NCBI RefSeq assembly: GCF_900111925.1
Contig: NZ_FOKA01000010.1
Location: 1 to 64,000 of the forward strand
Length of the DNA: 64,000 nucleotides
Direction: 5' to 3'
Origin: Cellulomonas marina
GTDB lineage: Bacteria > Actinomycetota > Actinomycetes > Actinomycetales > Cellulomonadaceae
Part shown: piece by piece, positions 24,364 to 33,158 of the stretch
How positions within the stretch are numbered: position 1 is the stretch's first letter
Layout of the letters: each line of letters starts with the position of its first letter
The notes under the pieces: model-generated
Database searches by the model: none
Seen by the model: only the letters and a program-made list of their open reading frames with translations
What the model was told of the DNA's origin: nothing
Made by a program: the position numbers and the translations under genes

Positions 24364-27198
24364 GTGAACGCTCGTCTCCCTGGTGGCCGCCCCGCGCGCC
24401 GCTGGACCCCTCGCGCCCGTGCGGCCGTCGTGCTCCTCCTGGCCGCGCTCGCGGCGCTCCTGCCGGTCGCGGTCCCCGGACCGACGGGCGGGGCGCCGGT
24501 CGGGACGGCCGCCGCGGCCACCGTCCCGGCGGGGTACGTGGAGCAGGTCGCGTTCCGCGGCCTCGTGCAGCCGACGGTCGTGCGGTTCGCGCCCGACGGC
24601 CGGGTCTTCGTCGCCGAGAAGCGCGGGACCGTCGTCATGTTCGACGGGCCGGGCGACACCACGCCGACGCGCGTCGCCGACCTGCGCACGGAGGTGCACA
24701 ACTTCTGGGACCGCGGACTGCTGGGGCTGGCCGTCGACCCGGCCTTCCCGACGCGGCCGTACCTGTACGTCACCTACACCTTCGACGGCCCGGTCGGCGG
24801 TACGGCGCCGCGCTGGGGGACGCCCGGCGCCGACAGCGACCCGTGCCCCTCCCCGCCCGGTGCGACGGCGGACGGCTGCGTCGTCAGCGGCAAGCTCGCG
24901 CGGCTGACCCTCTCCGGCACCACGACGACGAGGACCGACCTCGTCCACGACTGGTGCCAGCAGTACCCGAGCCACTCGATGGGCGACGTGACGATCGGTC
25001 GCGACGGGGCCCTGTACGTCTCCGGGGGCGACGGTGCCAGCTTCACCTTCACCGACTACGGCCAGGACGGGTCGCCGACCAACCCGTGCGGGGACCCGGG
25101 CGGCGCGACCGGTGCGGTGCTGGCCCCGCCGACGGCCGAGGGCGGGTCGTTGCGGGCGCAGGACGTGCGCACGACCGCCGACCCCACCGGGCTGTCCGGG
25201 TCCGTCGTCCGTGTCTCCCCGGACACGGGCCTGGCGATGCCCGACAACCCGGGCCGCGCCGCCACCGACGCCAACGCCCGGCGCATCGTCGCCCACGGCC
25301 TGCGCAACCCGCTGCGGAGCGTGGTCCGGCCGGGCACGGACGAGCTCTGGATCGCCGACGTGGGCGCCAACACGTGGGAGGAGGTGAACCGCGTCGTGGC
25401 GCCGAAGGCCGCCGTGACGAACCTCGGCTGGCCCTGCTACGAGGGCGACGCGCGCCAGCCCCGGTTCGACGCCGCCGACCTGCGGCTCTGCGAGGGCCTC
25501 TACACCCAGCCCGACGCCGACACGACGCCGTACCTGCGCTACCAGCACGGGGTGCGGCTGTCCGCCGCCGACACCTGCGACGCCGCGGGCGGCTCGTCGA
25601 TCTCGGGGCTGGCCTTCGCCTCGTCGACCGGGCCCTACCCGGACGCGCTGGACGGCGCGCTGTTCGTCTCCGACTACTCGCGGGCGTGCATCTGGGTGGT
25701 GCCGCGTGGTGCCGACGGCCTGCCCGACCGCACACAGGTGCGGCCCTTCGTCACCGCCGCCGCCGGGCCCGTGCAGCTCGAGGTGTCGCCGGCCGGGGTG
25801 CTGCACTACGTCGACCTCGTCGGGGGCACGATCCGCCGGGTGGTGCCCGACCCCAGCACGACGGGCTGCCCCGCCAGCTCCTTCCGCGCGGAGTACTTCG
25901 CGAACCGCACCCTCACCGGCGTGCCCGCGGTGACGGCCTGCGAGGCGGCGCCGCTGCGGCACGACTGGGCGTACGGCGCCCCGGCGGGGCTGCCGACGGA
26001 CGGCTTCTCGGGGCGCTGGACGGGCACGGTCGACGTGCCCACCGCCGGCTCCTACCGCTTCACGGCGACGGCCGACGACGGCGTGCGGGTGCGGGTGGAC
26101 GGCGTGGTCGTCGTCGACCGGTGGGTGACGCAGTCCGCGACGACCGTCACGGGCACGCGGGCGCTCACGGCGGGCCCGCACCAGGTCCAGGTCGAGTGGT
26201 TCGACGCCACCGGGAAGGCGAGCCTCGCCGTCGGGTGGGCGCCGGTGGACGCGCCGCCCGTGCCGACGGTGACGACGCCGTCGGCGACCTCGACGTGGCA
26301 GGTGGGCCAGACCGTGACGTTCAGCGGCGGCGCCCGCGACCCGGAGCAGGGCGCGCTGCCCGCGTCCGCCCTGCGCTGGGAGCTCGTGCTGCAGCACTGC
26401 CCCGACGCCTGCCACGCGCACCCCGTGCAGAGCTGGACGGGGACCGCGTCCGGGAGCTTCGTCGCACCGGACCACGAGTACCCCGCGCACCTCGAGCTGC
26501 GGCTGACGGCCACGGACGCGGCGGGGAACGCCGCCACGACGGTCCGGCGCCTGGAGCCGCGGACGACCGCGCTGACGGTGACGACGCAGCCGCCCGGGCT
26601 GCAGGTCACGGTCGGCGAGCGGACCGGCCCCTCGCCGCTGACGACGACGGTCCTGCTCGGCGGCACGACGAGCGTCACCACCCCGAGCCCGCAGACGCTG
26701 GCCGGGCTGGGCCGGACGTTCACCTCCTGGTCGGACGGGGGCGCGCGCACGCACGGCGTCGTCGCGACCGCCGCGACGCAGACCCTCACCGCGACCTTCG
26801 CGCCGGCGGCGGCGTGCCCCGCCGGTCAGTACCGGGCGGAGTACTTCGCGAACCGGTCCCTCAGCGGGGCGCCCGTCTCCGTGTCCTGCGAGGCGGCACC
26901 CCTGGCGCACGACTGGGGCGCGGGCTCACCGCCCGGCGTCGGGCCCGACGAGTTCTCCGCGCGCTGGGCGGGGACCTTCGGCGTCGCGACGGCGGGCACG
27001 TACCGGTTCACCGTGACCGCCGACGACGGCGTGCGCCTGTGGGTCGACGACGTGCTGCTCCTCGACCGCTGGTACACGCACGCCGTGCAGACCTTCACGG
27101 CGTCGCGGACGCTGACCGCCGGCTCGCACCGGGTCCGGGTCGAGTGGTTCGACGGGACCCGCAACGCCGTGGCTCAGGTGTCCTGGGCGCTGCGGTAG
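24364..27198 (+). CDS. Secreted PQQ-type sugar dehydrogenase with two PA14 domains
   Basis: A 944-residue exported protein. Residues 1-48 are a signal peptide (basic start, VLLLAALAALLPVAV core, cleavage near AAAA). A six-bladed propeller of the glucose/sorbosone dehydrogenase family fills about 50-500, with the opening LVQPTVVRFAPDGRVFVAEK and the blade segments GLLGLAVDP and RNPLRSVVRPG. Two PA14 domains follow, at about 505-635 and 818-944, both beginning with a YRAEYFANR-type motif; an Ig-like stretch lies between them. PA14 domains usually bind carbohydrate, so the enzyme may be held on polysaccharide. Two CGTCCGGGTGA motifs lie upstream. Confidence 0.88.
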   Translation: MNARLPGGRPARRWTPRARAAVVLLLAALAALLPVAVPGPTGGAPVGTAAAATVPAGYVEQVAFRGLVQPTVVRFAPDGRVFVAEKRGTVVMFDGPGDTTPTRVADLRTEVHNFWDRGLLGLAVDPAFPTRPYLYVTYTFDGPVGGTAPRWGTPGADSDPCPSPPGATADGCVVSGKLARLTLSGTTTTRTDLVHDWCQQYPSHSMGDVTIGRDGALYVSGGDGASFTFTDYGQDGSPTNPCGDPGGATGAVLAPPTAEGGSLRAQDVRTTADPTGLSGSVVRVSPDTGLAMPDNPGRAATDANARRIVAHGLRNPLRSVVRPGTDELWIADVGANTWEEVNRVVAPKAAVTNLGWPCYEGDARQPRFDAADLRLCEGLYTQPDADTTPYLRYQHGVRLSAADTCDAAGGSSISGLAFASSTGPYPDALDGALFVSDYSRACIWVVPRGADGLPDRTQVRPFVTAAAGPVQLEVSPAGVLHYVDLVGGTIRRVVPDPSTTGCPASSFRAEYFANRTLTGVPAVTACEAAPLRHDWAYGAPAGLPTDGFSGRWTGTVDVPTAGSYRFTATADDGVRVRVDGVVVVDRWVTQSATTVTGTRALTAGPHQVQVEWFDATGKASLAVGWAPVDAPPVPTVTTPSATSTWQVGQTVTFSGGARDPEQGALPASALRWELVLQHCPDACHAHPVQSWTGTASGSFVAPDHEYPAHLELRLTATDAAGNAATTVRRLEPRTTALTVTTQPPGLQVTVGERTGPSPLTTTVLLGGTTSVTTPSPQTLAGLGRTFTSWSDGGARTHGVVATAATQTLTATFAPAAACPAGQYRAEYFANRSLSGAPVSVSCEAAPLAHDWGAGSPPGVGPDEFSARWAGTFGVATAGTYRFTVTADDGVRLWVDDVLLLDRWYTHAVQTFTASRTLTAGSHRVRVEWFDGTRNAVAQVSWALR

Positions 27199-27243
27199 CG
27201 CTCGTCGGGCCTGGCGCACCACCGGGTCCGGGCTCCGGCGTGC

Positions 27244-27285
27244 GGGCTCCGAGGTCCGGGCTCCGAGGTCCGGGCGCCGAGGTCG
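27244..27285. repeat. 14-bp tandem repeat
   Basis: GGGCTCCGAGGTCC occurs at 27244 and 27258, and a variant at 27272. It lies between the convergent dehydrogenase gene and the membrane protein gene. Confidence 0.85.
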
Positions 27286-27306
27286 GGGTGCCGGGCCGGG
27301 CCGGCG

Positions 27307-27873
27307 TCAGGCGTGCACGAGGACGAACTCGGGGTCGACCTTCGGCACGCGGACGCGGGCGGGCAGCGGGGGGAGGCGGCGCTCGACGACGAGGAGCGCG
27401 GCGCCGAGCATCGCCACGAGCACCCCGACCCCGGCGACGAGGGCCGCGACGCCGAAGGCGACGACCGAGGTGAACAGGGAGGCCCGCAGGAAGGAGGCGT
27501 CCATGGCGACGGCGCGCAGCGGGTCCTCGCGGTCCAGCTCCGCGTAGGTGCGTCCGCCGGTGGCGTCGAGCGCGTGCCCGGCGATGACGTCGGCCTCGAC
27601 CCAGGCGGTCCAGGGGGTGGTGACCGGCCTTCCGGCGAGGGTGGCGGCGTCGGCGGAGACGGTGACGTCCTCCGCGGCGAGCGTCGAGGCGACCCCGGCC
27701 CACGTGAGGACGCCGGCGAGGACGAGCAGGGCGCCGGCGACGACGGCGATCACCGCGACGACGCGGGCGGTCCCGCGGCGGCGCGGGACCGCGGCGAGCC
27801 CGGCGGTGGAGGTGGTGCTGGAGGTCGTGCTGGTGCGGGGCGCGGCGGTGGGGGCCGCGGCGGTGGGGGTCAT
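27307..27873 (-). CDS. Membrane protein, function unknown
   Basis: A 188-residue protein with a Thr/Ser/Ala-rich N-terminal tail and two membrane helices, VVAVIAVVAGALLVLAG near residue 40 and TSVVAFGVAALVAGVGVLVAM near residue 135. An exported loop of about 75 residues lies between them. No known domain is apparent; actinobacterial proteins of this layout are often mislabelled as LigA-like. The GGDEF gene starts just upstream on the same strand with 10 bp between them, so they may share an operon. Confidence 0.65.
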   Translation of the reverse strand: MTPTAAAPTAAPRTSTTSSTTSTAGLAAVPRRRGTARVVAVIAVVAGALLVLAGVLTWAGVASTLAAEDVTVSADAATLAGRPVTTPWTAWVEADVIAGHALDATGGRTYAELDREDPLRAVAMDASFLRASLFTSVVAFGVAALVAGVGVLVAMLGAALLVVERRLPPLPARVRVPKVDPEFVLVHA

Positions 27874-27883
27874 GCCTCCAGCG

Positions 27884-29032
27884 TCAGGGCCCCGGGGACG
27901 GCACGCCTGGGACCTTCGTCGCCGGCGGGAACGGGCCCTGGTCGGAGCCGGGGGCCGGCGGCGGCTCGTCGTCGAGGACGGGCCCGGCCGCGACGACCTG
28001 ATCCCGGCCCTGCCGCTTGGCGCGGTAGAGCGCCTCGTCGGCGGCGCGGTAGAGGGAGCCGAAGGAGGCCCGGTGCGGGGCGGCGCACGCGTAGCCGACG
28101 CTGACGGACAGGGGCCAGCGCCCCACGTGGGGCAGCTCGGTGGCCGTGACGGCCGCGTGCACGGCGACGGCGCGGGCGTCGACGGTCCCCGGCGTGCCGC
28201 GCACGAGGACGGCGAGCTCGTCGCCGCCGAGGCGCGCGACGACGTCGGACGGCCCGACGACGCCGCGGACCACGTCCGCGAGGTGCACGAGCGCGGCGTC
28301 GCCGACGGGGTGCCCGAAGGTGTCGTTGAGCGTCTTGAAGTGGTCGAGGTCGAGGACGAGGAGCCCGACGACGAGCCTGCCCGCGGGGTCGTCGGCGCGG
28401 AGCGTGGCCAGCGTCCGCGCGGCGGCGTCCTCCAGGCCGCGCCGGCTGGCCAGTCCCGTCAGCGGGTCGAGCGAGGCCAGCGCGTCGAGCCGGGCGACGA
28501 GCCCGTCCTGCCGCGCGTTGGACAGCACGAGGACGCCCGCCACGGTGACGAGGCCGCACGTGACCACCAGCAGGTCCTGCAGAGCCGGCCCGACCGGCTG
28601 CAGCGTGAGCACGACGGCCGCGTCCGCCACCACGCACTCCGCCGTGACGAGAGCGGCCACCCGGCGCCGGAACTGCGACGCCGCGAACACCGCCGGGTAG
28701 GCGAAGCCCAGCTGCCCGGAGACCGACACGTCGCGGGCCGTGATCGACATGACGGCGACGGCGAGCGGCTGCAGGGCGGCCAGCGCGAGCCAGACCGGCG
28801 CCGGCACGCGGTCGGCCCGGCGCGCGGCCACCCACGCGCACACCCCCAGCGGCGCTGTGCTGAGCAGGGCCGTGGCTGCGGACACCGCCGTGCTGTCCGG
28901 CCGCCCGGTCAGCCACGCCACGACCTCCCAGCCGACCGTCGCCGTCAGCCCGAGCACCGCCGCGAGCAGCAGCACGCGGCCCGCCCCGGCGGGGTCGCGG
29001 GGCGCCCAGGGGCTCTGCGGGTCACGGGTCAC
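27884..29032 (-). CDS. Diguanylate cyclase (GGDEF) with membrane sensor
   Basis: A 382-residue protein that should make cyclic di-GMP from two GTP. The N-terminal half has about five to six hydrophobic helices, probably sensing in the membrane. The C-terminal domain carries DPLTGLASRRG, VLDLDHFKTLNDTFGH and the active-site loop RLGGDELAV, a common GGDEL variant. No upstream RxxD inhibitory site is evident. It neighbours an EAL protein on the same strand, 261 bp away, so synthesis and breakdown of the messenger are encoded together. Confidence 0.9.
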   Translation of the reverse strand: MTRDPQSPWAPRDPAGAGRVLLLAAVLGLTATVGWEVVAWLTGRPDSTAVSAATALLSTAPLGVCAWVAARRADRVPAPVWLALAALQPLAVAVMSITARDVSVSGQLGFAYPAVFAASQFRRRVAALVTAECVVADAAVVLTLQPVGPALQDLLVVTCGLVTVAGVLVLSNARQDGLVARLDALASLDPLTGLASRRGLEDAAARTLATLRADDPAGRLVVGLLVLDLDHFKTLNDTFGHPVGDAALVHLADVVRGVVGPSDVVARLGGDELAVLVRGTPGTVDARAVAVHAAVTATELPHVGRWPLSVSVGYACAAPHRASFGSLYRAADEALYRAKRQGRDQVVAAGPVLDDEPPPAPGSDQGPFPPATKVPGVPSPGP

Positions 29033-29293
29033 ATCCTCGGGGAGGGGTACGACAGGTCGCCGTCGCCACCGTCACCCGACGGGTGCGGACAGGGGGTTGC
29101 GGGCCGGGCAGGTGGCTCGGGAAGGGACCTCGGTCCCAGGGGGACCGGCGGACCGGGCGTCGGCATGCACCCTCATCGCGCGGCGGTGGCGGCCGATGAG
29201 GGGGACGAGGCCGGACCACACCTGCGGGTGGGTGAGCGGTGCCGTCGGGGCGTCCGCACCCGGGGCGACCTGTCGCCGCGGTACCGGGACGCC

Positions 29294-30958
29294 TCAGCGC
29301 AGGACGACCTCGTCGGGCAGGACGTGCGCGACGATGTACGGCTCGGCCCCGTCGGGCGTCACGAGGGCCGCGCGGACCCGGGCCGGGACGGCGTGCCCGT
29401 CCGCGTGGCGGTAGCGCTTGCGCAGGTCGTGGACGTCGGTGCAGCCGGCCCGCAGCTCGTCGAGGTTGCGTCGGTCCGTCTCCCGGTCCTCCTCGACCGT
29501 GAGCGCGTCGACGGTGGTGCGCAGGACGTCGTCCGGCGTCAGGCCGACGAGGTCGGCGTACGCGGCGTTGACGCGCAGGAACCGGCCCTCGAGGGTGGTC
29601 ATCGCCATGCCGGTCGGGGCCTGGTCGAAGGCCGTGCGGAACAGCTCCTCGCTGTCCGCGAGCCGGCGCTGCGCCCGGGCGGTGTCGGTCACGTCCCGCG
29701 CGACGCTCAGCGTCTCCAGCGGCTCGCCCGTCGGGGCGCGCCGGGTCTGCGTCGAGAGCTGCAGCCACCGCGGTTCCCCGGCGGCCGTGGCGACGCGGTA
29801 CCGGGCGGTGCCCTCCGGCAGGCCGCCGGCGGGCGCCTGTGATGCAGCCTGCGATCCCGCCTGCGTGCCCGTCTGCGTGCCTGCCTGCATCCCCGTCTCC
29901 GGGTCCGGCGTGAGGTGCTCCTGGACCGGGGTCCCGACGAGGTCGCCCGGCGAGCGGTCGAGCAGGCGCCGCGCGGCCGCCGAGGCGAAGCGCACCTCGC
30001 CGTCGGGGCCCGTGACGAGGACGAGCTCGTCGAGCCCCGCGAGCGGGAAGGCGGGCCGGCGCGCGGACAGCGGTCGGTCCCGCAGCGGCCGGGCGGCCCA
30101 CGCGGCGCCCAGCGCGGGGTCGTCGGCGTCCCGGGCGCGGGCGAAGAACCAGCCCTGCGCGCGGTCGCACCCCAGGGCGACGAGCTGCCGCGCCTGGTCG
30201 GCGGTCTCGACACCCTCGGCGCACACCGACAGGCCCATCGCGTGCGCGCCGTCGACCACGAGCCGGGCGAGCACCGCGTCCCGCAGGTCCGTCGTGAGGT
30301 TCCGGACGAAGGCACGGTCGACCTTGACGACGTCGGCGGGGAGCTGGCGCAGCAGCGTGAGCGAGGAGTAGCCCGTGCCGAAGTCGTCGAGCGCCACGGT
30401 CACGCCGAGCGCCCGCAGCTCCTGCAGGCGGGCGACCGTCGCCGGCAGGTCCCCGATGACCGCCGTCTCGGTGATCTCCAGGCACAGGCTCCCCGGGGCC
30501 AGCCCCGTGGCGCGCAACGTGGCGGCGACGTGGGCGACGAAGCCGGCGTCGTCGAGCTCGGCGGGGGAGACGTTGACGCTGACGGAGAACGGGCGGGCCG
30601 GGTCGGCCAGTCGCGCGGCGGCCTCGCACGCGCGGCGCAGCACCAGCCGGCCGAGCGCGACGATCTGCCCGCTGCGCTCGGCCGCTGCGACGAACCGGGT
30701 GGGCGGGACGCTGCCCAGCTCGGCGTCGTGCCAGCGCGCGAGCGCCTCCACCCCCACGGCGGCCGTCGTCGCGAGCTCGACGAAGGGCTGGAAGTGGACG
30801 TCGAGGCCGCCGTCGCGCAGCGCACGGTGGAGCCGGTCCTGCAGGCGCTGCTCGACGCGCTGGTCCTGCCTCTGGTCCGGGCGCGGATCGGGCAGGCGGT
30901 CCGCGGACGACCCGCTGCGCGCCCCCGTCGGGGCGCCAGGGTCCTCGCCCGGGTGCAC
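29294..30958 (-). CDS. EAL-domain c-di-GMP phosphodiesterase with C-terminal PAS
   Basis: A 554-residue soluble protein. The N-terminal EAL domain has VGVEALARWH, the metal-binding LEITETAV and the loop DDFGTGYSSLTLLRQLPAD, so it looks catalytically complete and should cleave c-di-GMP. Two PAS-like segments follow, the second (FRTAFDQAPTGMAMTTLEG) clearer. EAL before PAS is the reverse of the common order. A Gln/Thr/Ala repeat (TGTQAGSQAASQA) links them. The GTG at 30958 has GGAGG seven bases upstream; an alternative GTG at 31057 lacks one. A CGTCCGGGTGA motif lies about 106 bp before the start. Confidence 0.88.
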   Translation of the reverse strand: MHPGEDPGAPTGARSGSSADRLPDPRPDQRQDQRVEQRLQDRLHRALRDGGLDVHFQPFVELATTAAVGVEALARWHDAELGSVPPTRFVAAAERSGQIVALGRLVLRRACEAAARLADPARPFSVSVNVSPAELDDAGFVAHVAATLRATGLAPGSLCLEITETAVIGDLPATVARLQELRALGVTVALDDFGTGYSSLTLLRQLPADVVKVDRAFVRNLTTDLRDAVLARLVVDGAHAMGLSVCAEGVETADQARQLVALGCDRAQGWFFARARDADDPALGAAWAARPLRDRPLSARRPAFPLAGLDELVLVTGPDGEVRFASAAARRLLDRSPGDLVGTPVQEHLTPDPETGMQAGTQTGTQAGSQAASQAPAGGLPEGTARYRVATAAGEPRWLQLSTQTRRAPTGEPLETLSVARDVTDTARAQRRLADSEELFRTAFDQAPTGMAMTTLEGRFLRVNAAYADLVGLTPDDVLRTTVDALTVEEDRETDRRNLDELRAGCTDVHDLRKRYRHADGHAVPARVRAALVTPDGAEPYIVAHVLPDEVVLR

Positions 30959-31063
30959 GGCCTCGCCTCCAGCGCGCAGCCCCGGACGGTCGGTGCGCGG
31001 CGCTGGCCACCAGGCGGTGGGGCGCGTGTCGTGGGCTACGGAGCGCCAATAAAGCACATCACT

Positions 31064-31074
31064 CGTCCGGGTGA
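31064..31074. promoter_or_regulatory. CGTCCGGGTGA motif upstream of the EAL gene
   Basis: CGTCCGGGTGA sits between the EAL and hydrolase genes, inside a CACTC-8 nt-GAGTG dyad at 31060-31077. The same 11-mer occurs twice upstream of the sugar dehydrogenase gene. Confidence 0.4.
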
Positions 31075-31181
31075 GTGCTCGGCGTCCGCACCCGGCCGTG
31101 CAGGCCGCGGATTTTTCACCCGCGCGCGCGGACGCGGCCGGCGCCGCGCGGTGTGCCGGCCGCGCCGCGCGGCGTCGTCCG

Positions 31182-32144
31182 CTACCCCTCCAGCGCCTGC
31201 GCCAGGAAGGCGGCCGCCTGTGCGACGGCGGCCTGCGCCGCCTGCGTGTCGTGCATCGCGTCCAGCATGACGAAGTCGTGGATCGTCGCCGCGTACGTCA
31301 CGTGCGTCACCGGCACCCCGGCGGTGCGGAGCAGGTCCGCGTACCCGAGGCCGTCGTCGAGCAGCACGTCGTGCGCGGCGTAGACGACGAGCGCCGGCGG
31401 GAGGCCCGTGAGCTGCTCCGCCGTGGCGCGCAGGGGGGAGACGTCGATCCGTGCGCGGTCCTCCTCGCTCGTCGTGTACTGGTCCCAGAACCAGAACATG
31501 CCCGTGCGGGACAGCCAGTAGCCGTCGGCGTAGCGCAGGTAGGACGGCGTGTCGAAGCCCGCGTCCGTGACGGGGTAGTAGAGCACCTGCGCGACGAACG
31601 ACACGTCCCCGCGCTCCTTGGCCATGAGCGTCAGGGCGATCGCCATGTTGCCGCCCACCGAGTCCCCGGCGACGGCCATGCGCGATGCGTCGAGGCCCAC
31701 CTCGACGCCCGCGGTCATGACCCATCGGGCCGTCGCGTAGGACTGCTCGTTCGCCACGGGGTAGCGCGCCTCGGGAGAGCGGTCGTACTCGGGGAACACG
31801 ACGGCGGCGCCCGTGCGGACGACGAGGTCGCGGACCAGCCGGTCGTGCGTGTGCGCGTCGCCGAAGACCCAGCCGGCGCCGTGCGTGTAGAGGATGACCG
31901 GCAGGGTGCCGGTCGCGCCCGGGGGGCGGACGACGCGGACGCGGACGGTGCCGGTGGGGCCGCCCTCGACGGTGAGCCAGGTCTCGTCGACGGGCGGCCT
32001 GCCCTCCTGCGAGTCCTGCACCGCGTCGACGGTCGTACGGCCCTCCTCCGGGGTCATCTCGTACAGGTAGGGCGGGTTCGCGGTGGCCTCGGCGAAGGCG
32101 AGCGCGGCGGGCTCGAGCGACAGGCCGTGCGGGTTGGCAGCCAC
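31182..32144 (-). CDS. Alpha/beta hydrolase, HSL-type esterase
   Basis: A 320-residue esterase/lipase of the hormone-sensitive lipase family. The oxyanion loop is YTHGAGWVFGD near residue 88, a variant of HGGG. The nucleophile elbow is VAGDSVGGNMA near residue 160, with Asp in AAHDVLLDDG and His in TIHDFVMLD. No signal peptide is visible. The substrate is probably a short acyl ester. A 13-bp tandem repeat separates it from another hydrolase gene on the same strand. Confidence 0.87.
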   Translation of the reverse strand: MAANPHGLSLEPAALAFAEATANPPYLYEMTPEEGRTTVDAVQDSQEGRPPVDETWLTVEGGPTGTVRVRVVRPPGATGTLPVILYTHGAGWVFGDAHTHDRLVRDLVVRTGAAVVFPEYDRSPEARYPVANEQSYATARWVMTAGVEVGLDASRMAVAGDSVGGNMAIALTLMAKERGDVSFVAQVLYYPVTDAGFDTPSYLRYADGYWLSRTGMFWFWDQYTTSEEDRARIDVSPLRATAEQLTGLPPALVVYAAHDVLLDDGLGYADLLRTAGVPVTHVTYAATIHDFVMLDAMHDTQAAQAAVAQAAAFLAQALEG

Positions 32145-32196
32145 GGCGGTTCCTCTCGGGATGGGTGGGCGCGGCGGTGGTGAGGTGCTGGGCGGT

Positions 32197-32248
32197 GGCG
32201 AGGTGCGGTGGCGAGGTGCGGTGGCGAGGTGCGGTGGCGAGGTACGGA
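32197..32248. repeat. 13-bp tandem repeat
   Basis: GGCGAGGTGCGGT occurs at 32197, 32210 and 32223, with a variant at 32236. It fills the gap between the two hydrolase genes. Its core GCGAGGTGC is also in the 16-bp repeat at 15524. Confidence 0.9.
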
Positions 32249-32271
32249 TGGTCGGCGTCGAGCGGTGGAGC

Positions 32272-32985
32272 TCAGCCGCCGACGGCGGCGAGGGCCGTGC
32301 GGATCAGGTCGACGACGGCCTGCGGGTTCTGGTGCATGACGAGGTGCGGGGCCCCGGCGACCTCGACGACCTCGAGGCCCGCGCGCTGGTACCCGAAGCG
32401 CTCGACGTCGGGGTTGATGGTCCGGTCGGCCGCGGAGACGAGGCCCCAGCCGGGCTTCGTCCGCCACGCGGCCACCGTCGCTGCCTCGCCGAACGCCAGC
32501 GCCGAGAGCGGCCGCTGCCCGACCGCGAGCACCTGGGCGGTCGCGGGGTCGACCCCGGCGGCGAACACCTCGGGGAAGGCGTCCACGCGCACGGACACGT
32601 CCGTCCCCTCCGTGCCGTCGGGCAGGGGGTACTGCTGGTACACGAGGTTCGCCGCGAGGTCCGAGTCGGGGAAGCCGCCCTGGAGCTGGCCGAGGCTCTC
32701 CCCCTCGACGAGGGCGTAGCCGGCGAGGTACACGAGCCCGACGACGGCGTCCGCGTCCCCGGCCTGCGTGATGACCGCACCGCCGTACGAGTGCCCGACG
32801 AGCAGCACTTGGCCGCCGACCTGCTCGACGAAGCGGCGGAGAGCGGCGGCGTCGCCGAGGAGGCTGCGGTTGGCCACGGGCGGCACCCGCACGTCGAGGC
32901 CCTCGTCGAGCAGCAGGCGTGTGACGGGGGCGAAGCTCGCGGAGTCGGCGAAGGCGCCGTGGACGAGGACGACGGTCGTGGGCAT
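32272..32985 (-). CDS. Alpha/beta fold hydrolase
   Basis: A 237-residue single-domain hydrolase. The N-terminal VLVHGAFADSASF holds the oxyanion region, the nucleophile elbow is VGHSYGGAV near residue 95, and the catalytic His is probably in GAPHLVMHQNP near the end. The acid is not certain. It resembles EstC/salicylate-esterase-like small hydrolases. A divergent XRE-type regulator gene starts 174 bp away and may control it. Confidence 0.85.
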   Translation of the reverse strand: MPTTVVLVHGAFADSASFAPVTRLLLDEGLDVRVPPVANRSLLGDAAALRRFVEQVGGQVLLVGHSYGGAVITQAGDADAVVGLVYLAGYALVEGESLGQLQGGFPDSDLAANLVYQQYPLPDGTEGTDVSVRVDAFPEVFAAGVDPATAQVLAVGQRPLSALAFGEAATVAAWRTKPGWGLVSAADRTINPDVERFGYQRAGLEVVEVAGAPHLVMHQNPQAVVDLIRTALAAVGG

Positions 32986-33158
32986 GGCGGTCTCCCTGCT
33001 GGTCGGTGCGGGCGGGTGCTGGTGGCCTGCTGGGCGTGCTGCTGGTGCCGGTCTGCCGCGGCCCGTCCGACCGGGCCCCGGGGGTCCTGCAGTCGGGCGA
33101 CGAGGGGGCGGGGCACCAGGAAGACGTCAGGAAGAACCGCAGGAGGAAGGGGTCCGTC

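Noticed and set aside
20374..26910. A minus-strand open frame of about 2,180 codons
   Set aside because: It is out of frame with the MmpL gene and antisense to marR, the formate/nitrite channel and the sugar dehydrogenase; its composition is that of a shadow frame.
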